64,000 nucleotides of DNA from Flavihumibacter fluminis. Its GTDB lineage: Bacteria > Bacteroidota > Bacteroidia > Chitinophagales > Chitinophagaceae. The notes beneath the pieces were generated by a model. That model did not search any database. It saw only the letters and a program-made list of their open reading frames with translations, and was not told the origin of the DNA. The translations under genes and the position numbers were made by a program. This document shows, in pieces, positions 53,769-62,145 of the stretch. Each line of letters begins with the position of its first letter. The first letter of the stretch is position 1. The DNA lies in contig NZ_JAKEVY010000002.1 in the NCBI RefSeq assembly GCF_021491375.1, positions 1 through 64,000 on the forward strand. The letters are read 5' to 3'.

Positions 53769-55046
53769 ATGCGATTACTCAGCTTATTTGCCATCAGCCT
53801 CTTCTGTTCCATTGCCGCCTTTGCTCAAAAGACCCTGTTGCACTGCGGACAATTGATTGATGTAAAATCAGGTAAAATACTGTCGGCCATGACAGTGACT
53901 ATTGAAAAAAATAAAATTACGGATGTCCGTAACGGTTACCTGCAGCCGAATAAGGGAGATGAAGTAATCGACCTCAAGAATAAAACCGTGATGCCCGGCC
54001 TCATTGATATGCATGTGCACCTGGAGTCGGAAACCCGAAAAGGAAATGTGGCCGATAAGTTCATCCTGAATCCTGCAGATATTGCATTTGAATCGCTGCG
54101 ATATGCCAAATCAACCTTACACGCAGGTTTCACCACCGTACGGGACCTGGGTGGATCAGGAGTAAACGTCGCACTTAAAAATGCGATCGCGAGAGGACAG
54201 GTGGAAGGTCCGCGGGTATTTACAGCAGGTAAATCGATCGCTACTACAGGCGGACATGCAGATCCAACCAATGGTTATCGCAAGGACCTGATGGGTGATC
54301 CCGGTCCGCGTGAAGGAGTTATTAATAGTCCCTCAGATGCCTACCAGGCAGTGCGGCAACGTTATAAAGATGGTTCTGATGTGATCAAAATAACTGCTAC
54401 CGGTGGTGTACTCAGCCAGGCGAAAGATGGAGCCAATGCACAGTTTACAATCGAAGAAGTGAAAGCCATTGTAGCTGCGGCAAAGGACTATGGGTACAAG
54501 GTTGCTGCACATGCCCATGGAGCAGAAGGCATCAAGCGCGCTGTTATCGGTGGGGTGAATTCCATTGAACACGGCACTTTTATGGATGATGAAGCCATTC
54601 AATTGATGAAGCAGATGGGCACCTGGTATGTACCCACTATCACAGCAGGTAAATCGGTTGCCGACAGTGCCAAAATCACAGGTTATTATACCGATATCGT
54701 TACTCCTAAAGCATTGGCAACCGGACCACAGATTCAGTCCACTTTTGCGAAAGCTTACAAAGCCGGTGTGAAAATTGCATTTGGTACCGATGCAGGTGTG
54801 TTTGCACATGGCAAAAACTGGATGGAGTTTGTGTACATGACAGAAGCCGGTATGCCTGCAATAGAAGCGATTCAATCAGCCACCATCAAAGCAGCCGAAC
54901 TACTTGGCTCAGATCAGCTCGGCGTAATTGAATCCGGTAAACTGGCAGATATTATTGCAGTTGACGGCGATCCAACCAACGACATAAATGCGATGGGCAG
55001 AGTGCAATTTGTAATGAAGGATGGAAAGATTTTCAGAAGAAACTAA
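53769..55046 (+). CDS. exported metal-dependent amidohydrolase
   Basis: A 425-residue enzyme from ATG 53769 with a signal peptide (to about IAAFAQ, 20). It belongs to the imidazolonepropionase/prolidase-like branch of the amidohydrolase superfamily. Metal residues: HVH in MPGLIDMHVHLESE, Lys in DVIKITATGG, His in HAHG and EHGT, and Asp in FGTDAGVF. The HTTVRDLGG-type motif (FTTVRDLGGSG) is the family mark. Relatives cleave Xaa-Pro or cyclic amides. It precedes a membrane EEP gene by three bases, so the two are an operon. Confidence 0.92.
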   Translation: MRLLSLFAISLFCSIAAFAQKTLLHCGQLIDVKSGKILSAMTVTIEKNKITDVRNGYLQPNKGDEVIDLKNKTVMPGLIDMHVHLESETRKGNVADKFILNPADIAFESLRYAKSTLHAGFTTVRDLGGSGVNVALKNAIARGQVEGPRVFTAGKSIATTGGHADPTNGYRKDLMGDPGPREGVINSPSDAYQAVRQRYKDGSDVIKITATGGVLSQAKDGANAQFTIEEVKAIVAAAKDYGYKVAAHAHGAEGIKRAVIGGVNSIEHGTFMDDEAIQLMKQMGTWYVPTITAGKSVADSAKITGYYTDIVTPKALATGPQIQSTFAKAYKAGVKIAFGTDAGVFAHGKNWMEFVYMTEAGMPAIEAIQSATIKAAELLGSDQLGVIESGKLADIIAVDGDPTNDINAMGRVQFVMKDGKIFRRN

Positions 55047-55049
55047 GTA

Positions 55050-56102
55050 ATGACGGTACTCTTACTCTTATCCTGGTTCCTGATCCTGACGGTGGTATTA
55101 CCGTTTGTGAAAAATGATTACTGGATTTTCAGAATCTGTGAGTATCCGCGTTTTCAGAAACTGATGCTGTGCAGCATCCTGCTGGTTGTTTGGATCGTGC
55201 TGGGCGACTATGGGCAGTTGTTTCAGCACATTACGTTTGTGCTGCTGATTCTGTCAGTAGCGTACCTGCTTTACCTGGTCTGGCCTTATCTGCCCCTGGC
55301 AAAACGGGAAGTAAAAACAGTTGCAACTTCAGATACAGCTAACCAGCTTAGTATTTATACCTGTAATGTTTTTCAGGATAACAAAGACTTTTCGCGACTG
55401 ATCAACCAGGTTAAACAAATCAATCCTGATCTGATCTTTTTACTCGAAACCGATACAGCCTGGCAGACAGCAATGGATGAAGCTTTCGGTCACGACTATC
55501 CGAACCAGCTCAAACAACCACTAGCCAATACCTATGGTCTATTGCTGTACAGCCGACTGCCTTTCAAAGAAGCGAAAATTCACTTTCTGGTAGAAGAAGA
55601 TGTGCCATCCGCGCAGGTTCAACTCAAGCTTCCTTCCGGTCATCCTGTTACCATTTGGGGCTTGCATCCCAAACCTCCTGTTCCGGGTGAAGATGACCGG
55701 TCTACAGCTAAAGACAAGGAGCTTATGAAGGTAGCGCTCAAAGTGAAGGAAGCCAGTCAATCCACCATCGTTATGGGTGATCTGAATGATGTTGCCTGGA
55801 GTTATGTCACTGATCTGTTCCGCAAAACCAGTGGCCTCCTGGATCCCCGCCGGGGCCGGGGTTTTTACAGCACCTTCTCTTCCAATTACTGGTTCATGCG
55901 ATTTCCGCTTGATTATATTTTCAGCTCAGCAGATTTCGGCCTGGTACAAATGAAACGAATGCCACATGTAGGATCGGATCATTTTCCCATGTTTGTACAA
56001 CTCCAGTTTAATCCCTCGCTGGAACATATTCATGAAAAACCAGTTGCGACATCCGAAGAAAAAGCTGAAGCAAAAGAGAAAGCAACAAACGCAATCGATT
56101 GA
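55050..56102 (+). CDS. membrane-anchored EEP hydrolase
   Basis: A 350-residue protein with three N-terminal helices (about 2-20, 35-52, 58-80) and a C-terminal EEP domain (about 98-320): IYTCNVFQDN, IFLLETDTAW (Glu), IVMGDLNDVAWS (Asp/Asn) and GSDHFPMFVQL (Asp-His). The tail is Lys/Glu/Ala-rich and probably disordered. Membrane EEP proteins of this shape occur across Bacteroidota with unknown substrate. It starts three bases after the amidohydrolase stop. Confidence 0.88.
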   Translation: MTVLLLLSWFLILTVVLPFVKNDYWIFRICEYPRFQKLMLCSILLVVWIVLGDYGQLFQHITFVLLILSVAYLLYLVWPYLPLAKREVKTVATSDTANQLSIYTCNVFQDNKDFSRLINQVKQINPDLIFLLETDTAWQTAMDEAFGHDYPNQLKQPLANTYGLLLYSRLPFKEAKIHFLVEEDVPSAQVQLKLPSGHPVTIWGLHPKPPVPGEDDRSTAKDKELMKVALKVKEASQSTIVMGDLNDVAWSYVTDLFRKTSGLLDPRRGRGFYSTFSSNYWFMRFPLDYIFSSADFGLVQMKRMPHVGSDHFPMFVQLQFNPSLEHIHEKPVATSEEKAEAKEKATNAID

Positions 56103-56172
56103 TCTGGAATTTTTACCCTGTTTTTTTGCAATTGCTAATACTTCATTCTTGTGCATTACTTAACTTGTAAGC

Positions 56173-56769
56173 ATGAAATACACTGCAGTTTTATTAATAG
56201 CCCTTTGCCTCAGCGGCTCGATTGTGGCCCAAAAATCAAAATCCCTCTTTAATGGTAAAAATCTCAAAGGCTGGACCATTCACGGTACTGAAAAATGGTA
56301 CGTGGAGAATGGTGAGCTGGTTTGTGAAAGTGGCCCCGATAAACAATACGGGTATCTGTCCACCAACAAAACCTACAAGAACTTTGAATTGACGCTTCAA
56401 TTTAAACTGGAAGCCAATGGCAACAGCGGAGTCTTCATCCGTTCCGGAATTGAAGGCACCAAGATCAGTGGCTGGCAGGTGGAAGTGGATCCCGAGGGAA
56501 AACACACCGGCGGGATCTACGAATCTTATGGCCGTGGCTGGTTGATCAAACCAAAGTCGGAAGATGAAAGCAAACTGAATCCAACTGGCTGGAATGAAAT
56601 GCGCATCCTCGTGCAGGGCGATCGCGTTACCAGTTTCCTGAATGGTACCCAAATGGTTGATATCACCGATGCCAAAATTGGTGCAGGCAATGGTTTTATT
56701 GCCTTACAGATCCACGATGGCGGCGGCATTAAAGTGCGTTGGAAAAATATCCGAATCAAAGAACTCTAA
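56173..56769 (+). CDS. exported DUF1080 (3-keto-disaccharide hydrolase family) protein
   Basis: A 198-residue protein with a signal peptide (to about SIVAQ, 20) and a concanavalin-like jelly roll: SLFNGKNLKGWTIHG, GYLSTNKTYKNFELTLQFKLE, NSGVFIRSG, and the closing GFIALQIHDGGGIKVRWKNIRIKEL. DUF1080 proteins were linked to hydrolysis of 3-keto-glycosides. Followed 17 bases later by a Gfo/Idh/MocA oxidoreductase with a Tat signal, which fits an oxidise-and-cleave periplasmic pathway. Confidence 0.9.
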   Translation: MKYTAVLLIALCLSGSIVAQKSKSLFNGKNLKGWTIHGTEKWYVENGELVCESGPDKQYGYLSTNKTYKNFELTLQFKLEANGNSGVFIRSGIEGTKISGWQVEVDPEGKHTGGIYESYGRGWLIKPKSEDESKLNPTGWNEMRILVQGDRVTSFLNGTQMVDITDAKIGAGNGFIALQIHDGGGIKVRWKNIRIKEL

Positions 56770-56785
56770 CTCAGATTATAGTAGC

Positions 56786-58156
56786 ATGAACAAAAAAGAA
56801 CAAGCTTCCCGCAGAGGGTTTCTTCGCTCCATGGCGGCTGCAACAGCCGGACTTGCAATTGGTCAAACAGCCATGGCTGCAGAAGAAAAAAATGTTTTTA
56901 TTCAATCCATTCGCAGTCGAACTGGTTTTGAAGCCAATGATCAAATCAACATCGCCCTGATTGGTGCTGGTGGTATGGGTGTTCAGGATACCATTACTGC
57001 CTTGCAGGTACCAGGTGTTAAACTGGTAGCTGTTTGTGATTTGTACGATGGTCGTTTGAAAGAAGCAAAACAGAGATGGGGCGCAAACATCGCTACCACC
57101 CGCAGTTATAAGGAAATCCTGAATCGCAAGGATGTGGATGCCGTGATTATTGCAACACCTGATCACTGGCACCAGCAGATTTCAATCGATAGCCTGAAAG
57201 CCGGCAAACATGTGTATTGTGAAAAACCGATGGTGCACTCCATTGGTGAAGGTCCGGCTGTAATTAAAGCACAGCAGGAGTCCGGCAAAATTTTCCAGGT
57301 TGGCAGCCAGGGAGTATCCTCTCTTGGAAATGAAAAAGCAAAGGAATTATTGAAAGATGGCGCGATTGGCGAACTCAATTATGCAGAAGGTTTCTGGGCC
57401 CGTCATTCTCCTGTGGGAGCCTGGCAATACCCAATTCCGGAGGATGCATCTCCCTCCACGGTAGATTGGGAAACCTTTATCAGCAATACCAACAAACGTC
57501 CCTTTGATAAAACACGTTTCTTCCGCTGGAGAAATTATACGGATTATGGTACCGGCATGTCGGGTGATTTGTTCGTACACCTTTTTTCCAGTTTGCACTT
57601 TATCACCGACTCATTCGGACCGAATAAAGTTTATTCTTCCGGGGGCCTGCGGTACTGGAAAGATGGTCGCGAAGTGCCCGATGTATTGTTAGGTACATTT
57701 GATTATGGCGTTTCCAAAGCACATCCTGCATTCAATCTTTCCCTGCGATGCAATTTCGTGGATGGAACCAGTGGTACCACCTTCTTGAAACTGGTCGGCA
57801 GTGAAGGATCAATGGATATCACCTGGGATGATGTAACCGTAAAACGCAACAAGGAAGTGTCTTCCGATGATCCCTTCTTCATTGAACAAATGCGCAAAGC
57901 CGGCAAGGAAGTGGGAGGTAGAAAACGCATTCTTCCTCCGCAGGAATTCACCTTCCGTGCAGAGAATGGATACAAGGGAGGACCCTATGATCATTTCGCT
58001 AACTTCTTTGAAGCGATTCGCAAAAATGGCAAAGTAGCAGAGGATGCGGTCTTTGGTTATCGCGCTGCTGCTCCTGCTTTATTGTGTAACGACAGTTATC
58101 GCCAGGACAAAGCCATTCTCTGGAATCCGGAGAAAATGGAACTGGTGAAAAAATAA
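56786..58156 (+). CDS. exported Gfo/Idh/MocA-family oxidoreductase
   Basis: A 456-residue protein from ATG 56786; an earlier frame opening at 56642 runs through the previous gene and is rejected. The N-terminus has a Tat signal (SRRGFLRSMAAA) ending near TAMAA. Rossmann motif IALIGAGGMGVQDT, then NAD-sugar motifs DAVIIATPDHWH and HVYCEKPMVHS (catalytic Lys of the EKP motif). Members in this context oxidise a sugar at C3 to the keto form; Tat export implies cofactor loading before export. Paired with the DUF1080 gene. Confidence 0.91.
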   Translation: MNKKEQASRRGFLRSMAAATAGLAIGQTAMAAEEKNVFIQSIRSRTGFEANDQINIALIGAGGMGVQDTITALQVPGVKLVAVCDLYDGRLKEAKQRWGANIATTRSYKEILNRKDVDAVIIATPDHWHQQISIDSLKAGKHVYCEKPMVHSIGEGPAVIKAQQESGKIFQVGSQGVSSLGNEKAKELLKDGAIGELNYAEGFWARHSPVGAWQYPIPEDASPSTVDWETFISNTNKRPFDKTRFFRWRNYTDYGTGMSGDLFVHLFSSLHFITDSFGPNKVYSSGGLRYWKDGREVPDVLLGTFDYGVSKAHPAFNLSLRCNFVDGTSGTTFLKLVGSEGSMDITWDDVTVKRNKEVSSDDPFFIEQMRKAGKEVGGRKRILPPQEFTFRAENGYKGGPYDHFANFFEAIRKNGKVAEDAVFGYRAAAPALLCNDSYRQDKAILWNPEKMELVKK

Positions 58157-58876
58157 TCAACCCTGCTTCTCCAATTGCTGAAGGCATGCCCGTAAGTCCT
58201 TCGGCAATGGAGCATGCAGTTCAATTGCTTTTCCATCCCGGTCTGTAAACTGCAGCGAACTTGCATGCAGCCCCAGTCGGTTTAACAAAGGCTTTTCTTC
58301 CAGCACATCTTTTCCCAACTTGAATTTTTTCTTGATGTTTGACAGCAGGAAGGGTTTGCCATCTCCATAATAGGGATCACACACAATCGGATGACCCATG
58401 TGCTGCATATGCACCCGAATCTGGTGGGTGCGTCCTGTGAGAATGGTGAACTCCATCCAGGAATAAAGCGGAAAGGCTTCCAGTGTTTTAAATAAAGTTA
58501 TTGAAGGCTTCCCTTTTCTGACAACTGTCATTTGTCCCGGTTTGCCAGGATGCGGCCCAATCGGCACATCAATGATACCTTCTTCTTCATACACTTTGCC
58601 CAGGACCAGTCCATTGTATTTTTTTACCGTTGAGCGCTCTTCAAACTGCTTGGACAAAAACTGGTGACTGCTTTCATTTTTGGCAAACAGAATCACTCCA
58701 CTGGTTTCGCGGTCTAAGCGATGTACAGTGAAGATGGTTCCATAAGCCGCTATCAACAGATCTTTCAGTGAAGGCGCAGATTGTTCCCGATCGGGTATAG
58801 AGAGTAAGCCAGCTTCTTTGTTGATGGCTACCCAGTCTTCCGTTTCCTGTAGTATCGCGCTTTTGATCGATTTCAT
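58157..58876 (-). CDS. RluA-family pseudouridine synthase
   Basis: A 239-residue pseudouridine synthase without an S4 domain. Catalytic Asp in VHRLDRETSGVILFAK (about 52-67), with GRTHQIRVHMQHMGHPIVCDPYYG later. It modifies rRNA or tRNA uridines; the exact site is not readable. It starts one base before the stop of the RsuA-type gene upstream, so the two are an operon. Its stop abuts the convergent oxidoreductase. Confidence 0.92.
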   Translation of the reverse strand: MKSIKSAILQETEDWVAINKEAGLLSIPDREQSAPSLKDLLIAAYGTIFTVHRLDRETSGVILFAKNESSHQFLSKQFEERSTVKKYNGLVLGKVYEEEGIIDVPIGPHPGKPGQMTVVRKGKPSITLFKTLEAFPLYSWMEFTILTGRTHQIRVHMQHMGHPIVCDPYYGDGKPFLLSNIKKKFKLGKDVLEEKPLLNRLGLHASSLQFTDRDGKAIELHAPLPKDLRACLQQLEKQG

Positions 58877-58877
58877 C

Positions 58878-59990
58878 TTATTGTCCGGATTTTTTGGGAG
58901 CCTTGATTGTTTTCTTCACGGGCCTGTTTGGTTTACTGGCTTCAGCCCTGGAGCTTTTTTCTCTTGCTCTGAAACCGGCGGATGCTGCTTTACTGGACGA
59001 GGATCCTTTTTCGAAAGCCGGCTCTTCTGCTTTATCTGCTTTTTTCTTCAGGTCTTTGTTGAAATGTTTCAAGGTGCGGATTTCTTTTTCCGTGAGTAAC
59101 CGAAATTTTCCGCGGTTCACATTCTTCTTGGTGAGGCCTGCATAACTCACACGATCCAATCCCTTAACATCATATTTCAGGTGTTCAAAGATTCTGCGCA
59201 CGATGCGGTTCCGGCCACTGTGAATTTCTATACCGATGATGGATTTATCGCGGGGATCTGCATAACCAATGGCATCGGGTTGAATGAAACCATCTTCCAA
59301 CGTGATACCATGAGCGATACTTTCAAAGTCTGCTTTGCTCACCGGGCGATCCAGTTTTACCTCATAGATTTTTTTCACCTGGTTTTTCGGGTGCGATAAG
59401 GTTTGCGCCAGTTCGCCATCATTGGTAAGCAATAACACACCACTGGTGTTACGGTCCAGTCTGCCTATCGGATAAACGCGTTCTGCAGTTGCTGTTTTGA
59501 TCAGGTCCAGCACGGTTTTACGGCCTTGCGGATCTTCTGTGGTGGTAATATAATCCTTGGGCTTGTTCAGCAGGATATAAACCAGGTTCTTCGTCAGGTG
59601 AATTTTTTTACCCTTGACTTTAACTTCGTCCTTATCGGTGACTTTAAATCCTGGTTCGATGATGGATTGACCATTTACGGTAACTACACCAGATTTCACC
59701 AGTTCTGCTGCATCGCGGCGGGCACAGATGCCTGCATGTGCGATGTATTTGTTGAGGGGCATGGGACCACCAGGAGTTTCGGTTCCTGATTTTTCAAAAG
59801 CGCTGCCTGGTTTTCCCTGGGAGGGTTGATTTCTTTTTTCCAGTTTCAGCTTTCGCTTTTCTTCAAAGGACTGATCAATGGCTTGTTCTCTTTCCTTCTT
59901 CTCTACTCTTCTTTCCTGGCGGTATTGTTCTTTGACAGTACCCGCTTTTTTCTTGTTGACGAATTTCTCGAATCCGGTCGATTTTTTCAT
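58878..59990 (-). CDS. RluB/RsuA-type pseudouridine synthase
   Basis: A 370-residue enzyme from ATG 59990 (a longer frame from 60026 overlaps the promoter and is rejected). A lysine/arginine/glutamate-rich N-terminal arm (about 1-80) precedes an S4 domain (PLNKYIAHAGICARRDAAELVKSG), then a synthase domain with the Asp motif VYPIGRLDRNTSGVLLLT. The C-terminal 60 residues are Lys/Ser/Ala-rich and look disordered. Isomerises specific 23S/16S rRNA uridines. First gene of an operon with the RluA paralogue. Confidence 0.92.
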   Translation of the reverse strand: MKKSTGFEKFVNKKKAGTVKEQYRQERRVEKKEREQAIDQSFEEKRKLKLEKRNQPSQGKPGSAFEKSGTETPGGPMPLNKYIAHAGICARRDAAELVKSGVVTVNGQSIIEPGFKVTDKDEVKVKGKKIHLTKNLVYILLNKPKDYITTTEDPQGRKTVLDLIKTATAERVYPIGRLDRNTSGVLLLTNDGELAQTLSHPKNQVKKIYEVKLDRPVSKADFESIAHGITLEDGFIQPDAIGYADPRDKSIIGIEIHSGRNRIVRRIFEHLKYDVKGLDRVSYAGLTKKNVNRGKFRLLTEKEIRTLKHFNKDLKKKADKAEEPAFEKGSSSSKAASAGFRAREKSSRAEASKPNRPVKKTIKAPKKSGQ

Positions 59991-60023
59991 GTTGTTGTAT
60001 TTACTGTTTTTCAACAGGAAGTG

Positions 60024-60031
60024 CAAAAATA
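60024..60031 (-). promoter_or_regulatory. TAnnTTTG -7 element of the RluB-type gene
   Basis: TATTTTTG on the minus strand, an exact match, about 33 bases before ATG 59990. It directly follows the Spy-gene terminator. Confidence 0.6.
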
Positions 60032-60032
60032 C

Positions 60033-60059
60033 AAAAGACAGCCGGGATGGCTGTCTTTT
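60033..60059 (-). terminator. intrinsic terminator after the Spy-like gene
   Basis: Eleven-base arms (AAAAGACAGCC / GGCTGTCTTTT) with a five-base loop; symmetrical, so it could also work on the other strand. Confidence 0.85.
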
Positions 60060-60079
60060 TGTCGTTTCCAGGGTTTGTT

Positions 60080-60637
60080 TTATCGGGCCGGACCGTCCAT
60101 AGTTCTTTGGGATCGTTGTTTTAACTGCTCTAATTGTTCAGGAGTAAGCAGTTTGCGCATGTTTTCTCTGTTGGCTTCCTGTAGCGCCTTCAGTTTTGTT
60201 TTTTTCTCTGCATCAGATAAGGCAGTATTGGCCTTGATCAGCGCTGCTTCTTCGCGTTGCTGTTGATGCATCGTGCGCATACTGATTTTCTGCTCATTGG
60301 TTAAATTGGAAACCATGGGGCGATTGCGATGTTTACCTTGTTTCATACGCTCTCCTCGGTTTTTCCGGAGTTGCTCCAGTTTGGCTTTCTGTTCGGGCGT
60401 GTAAACCGCCATGCGTTTTTGCTGGTATTCTTCCTGCAAGGCTTTCAATTGCAACTTCTGTGCATCCGTCAGTTGCAGAATGGAATCCATGCGCGCTCCG
60501 CGCTGGTGCATCATACCGCCTTTACGATGAGATAGATGCTGATTTCTTTTATAAGGTTGCTTTTGCGCTGTACTATCCTGTGCGGTTACACTCAGGAAAC
60601 CCAATCCCAGCATGCCTAGTAGAAGTATTTTTTTCAT
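60080..60637 (-). CDS. Spy/CpxP-like periplasmic LTxxQ protein
   Basis: A 185-residue exported protein (signal peptide to about SVTAQ, 20) with two LTxxQ-type helical modules: LTDAQKLQLKALQEEYQQKR and LTNEQKISMRTMHQQQREEAALI, plus a closing LTPEQLEQLKQ. The mature part is Lys/Arg/Gln-rich. Spy-like chaperones protect envelope proteins. A transcription terminator follows. Confidence 0.85.
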   Translation of the reverse strand: MKKILLLGMLGLGFLSVTAQDSTAQKQPYKRNQHLSHRKGGMMHQRGARMDSILQLTDAQKLQLKALQEEYQQKRMAVYTPEQKAKLEQLRKNRGERMKQGKHRNRPMVSNLTNEQKISMRTMHQQQREEAALIKANTALSDAEKKTKLKALQEANRENMRKLLTPEQLEQLKQRSQRTMDGPAR

Positions 60638-60732
60638 TTTCCTGTCTGTTTATTAAATAGACCGGAAATGAAACCCCGCGTTTAATGCTTATTGGTAGAA
60701 TCTTTTGTTATAACAACTGCTTAACAATTCTG

Positions 60733-60825
60733 CCTCCCGCCTCCTTTGCCTCCTTTGTCTCCCGTCTCCTCTGTTTCCTCTTCCATGCCCTCTTCCTTTC
60801 TCACATCTGACGTCTGACATCTCAC
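60733..60825 (-). repeat. heptanucleotide array anchored on the rlmN stop
   Basis: From the rlmN stop TGA (60822-60824 on the minus strand): GTGAGAT, GTCAGAC, GTCAGAT, GTGAGAA, then purine-rich heptads on the minus strand down to about 60733. The purine strand is the coding strand of rlmN. Confidence 0.85.
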
Positions 60826-61865
60826 TTATTCGCAAGCTGCCCACAAGCCGCATCAATATCCTTTCCCCTGCTTCTTCTCAGCCTTACATTCACCCGATGT
60901 TTCTCGAGGTATTGCATGAACTGCATGGTTTTGTCTTCATCGGGTTTTTCAAACAGTGCCAGGTCAATGGGATTGTATTCGATGATATTGATCAGATCGG
61001 CCGGCACCCGGCGATAGAGTTTAACCAATTCTGCCGCATCTTCCAGGCTGTCATTGAAATCCTTAAAAAGTATGTATTCAAAGGTGATTTCATTGCCGGT
61101 TTTCTGGTAGAAATAATTCAGGGCTTCCACCAGCGACTGAATATCATTGGTATCATTGATGGGCATGATCTCATGGCGCTTCGCATCAGTTGCAGCATGC
61201 AGGGAGAGCGCCAGTTTGAATCGTACCTGGTCATCGCCCAGTTGTTTGATCATCTTGGCAACGCCGGCGGTGGATACAGTAATCCTTCTCGGACTCATGC
61301 CCAATCCTTCCGGTGAAGAGATCTTTTCAATGGCTTTGAGTACATTTTTATAGTTAAGCAGGGGTTCACCCATACCCATGAATACGATATTGGTGAGTTT
61401 CTTGCCATAACTGGCTTCGCTTTGCTGGTTGATCAGCGCCACTTCATCAAAAATTTCGTCAAATTCCAGGTTGCGTTTGCGATCCATATAACCGGTTGCG
61501 CAGAATTTACAACTCAGCGAACAGCCGATCTGGCTGGATACACAGGCTGTTTTGCGATCATCAGTAGGGATGAGTACACCCTCCACCAGGTGACCATCCA
61601 CCGTGCGGAAACGACTTTTAATAGTGCCATCACTGCTGTGCTGGGTCAGATCCCCGGTTAAGGCAGGCAGGCTGAAGTTCTCGGCCAGTTTAGCGCGCAG
61701 TTCCTTGCTGAGATTGGTCATGTCCTCAAAACTCCGGGCCTGTTTGGTCCAGATCCACTCATACACCTGTTTGGCCCGGAAGGCTTTTTCACCCATCTCC
61801 CGGAAATACTGCTCCATCTCCTCCTTTGATAACTGCCGTATATTCGGCTTTGCCAGCTTTAACAT
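60822..61865 (-). CDS. rlmN: 23S rRNA/tRNA adenine-C2 methyltransferase RlmN
   Basis: A 347-residue radical-SAM enzyme. ATG 61865 gives the family length; the frame stays open upstream to 62189, but that part is a proline-rich translation of the purine tract and not RlmN. Radical-SAM cluster CSLSCKFC (about 115), then GMGEPLLNY, and the two catalytic Cys (118-type and the C-terminal DAACGQL Cys). Methylates A2503 of 23S rRNA and A37 of tRNA. Preceded at four bases by TATCTTTG; the stop lies in a heptad array. Confidence 0.95.
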   Translation of the reverse strand: MLKLAKPNIRQLSKEEMEQYFREMGEKAFRAKQVYEWIWTKQARSFEDMTNLSKELRAKLAENFSLPALTGDLTQHSSDGTIKSRFRTVDGHLVEGVLIPTDDRKTACVSSQIGCSLSCKFCATGYMDRKRNLEFDEIFDEVALINQQSEASYGKKLTNIVFMGMGEPLLNYKNVLKAIEKISSPEGLGMSPRRITVSTAGVAKMIKQLGDDQVRFKLALSLHAATDAKRHEIMPINDTNDIQSLVEALNYFYQKTGNEITFEYILFKDFNDSLEDAAELVKLYRRVPADLINIIEYNPIDLALFEKPDEDKTMQFMQYLEKHRVNVRLRRSRGKDIDAACGQLANK

Positions 61866-61869
61866 CCTG

Positions 61870-61877
61870 CAAAGATA
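61870..61877 (-). promoter_or_regulatory. TAnnTTTG -7 element of rlmN
   Basis: TATCTTTG, then CAGG, then ATG 61865. Exact match, four-base spacer as in trmD and dinB; leaderless transcript predicted. CTTTG lies 15 bases upstream of it inside the purine/pyrimidine tract. Confidence 0.6.
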
Positions 61878-61879
61878 AG

Positions 61880-62090
61880 CAGGGAAGGGGGACAAAGGAA
61901 GAAAGGAGGAATGGAGGAGGGACATGGGAAGATGGAGGAATGGAAGAGGGAACAAAGGAGACGGGAGGCATGGAATGGGAGACAGAGGAGATGGGAGGCA
62001 TGGAAGATGGAGGAAAGGAAGAAAGGAGGAATGGAGGAGGGGACAAGGAAGGCAGGAAGCAAAGGGGAGGGAGGAGGCCTTCGAATAGGA
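61880..62090 (+). repeat. long polypurine tract of decayed heptads upstream of rlmN
   Basis: About 210 bases that are almost entirely A/G on the plus strand (GGAAGA, GGAGGAATGG, GGGAGGCATGGAA motifs). A stretch of 27 bases at 61894-61920 recurs at 62014-62040, 120 bases later. Parts keep a seven-base rhythm. Confidence 0.85.
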
Positions 62091-62145
62091 AATCTGGCGG
62101 AAGGAGTATAAATTGTACAGTACATGTAAAATGTAAAATTTTTTA

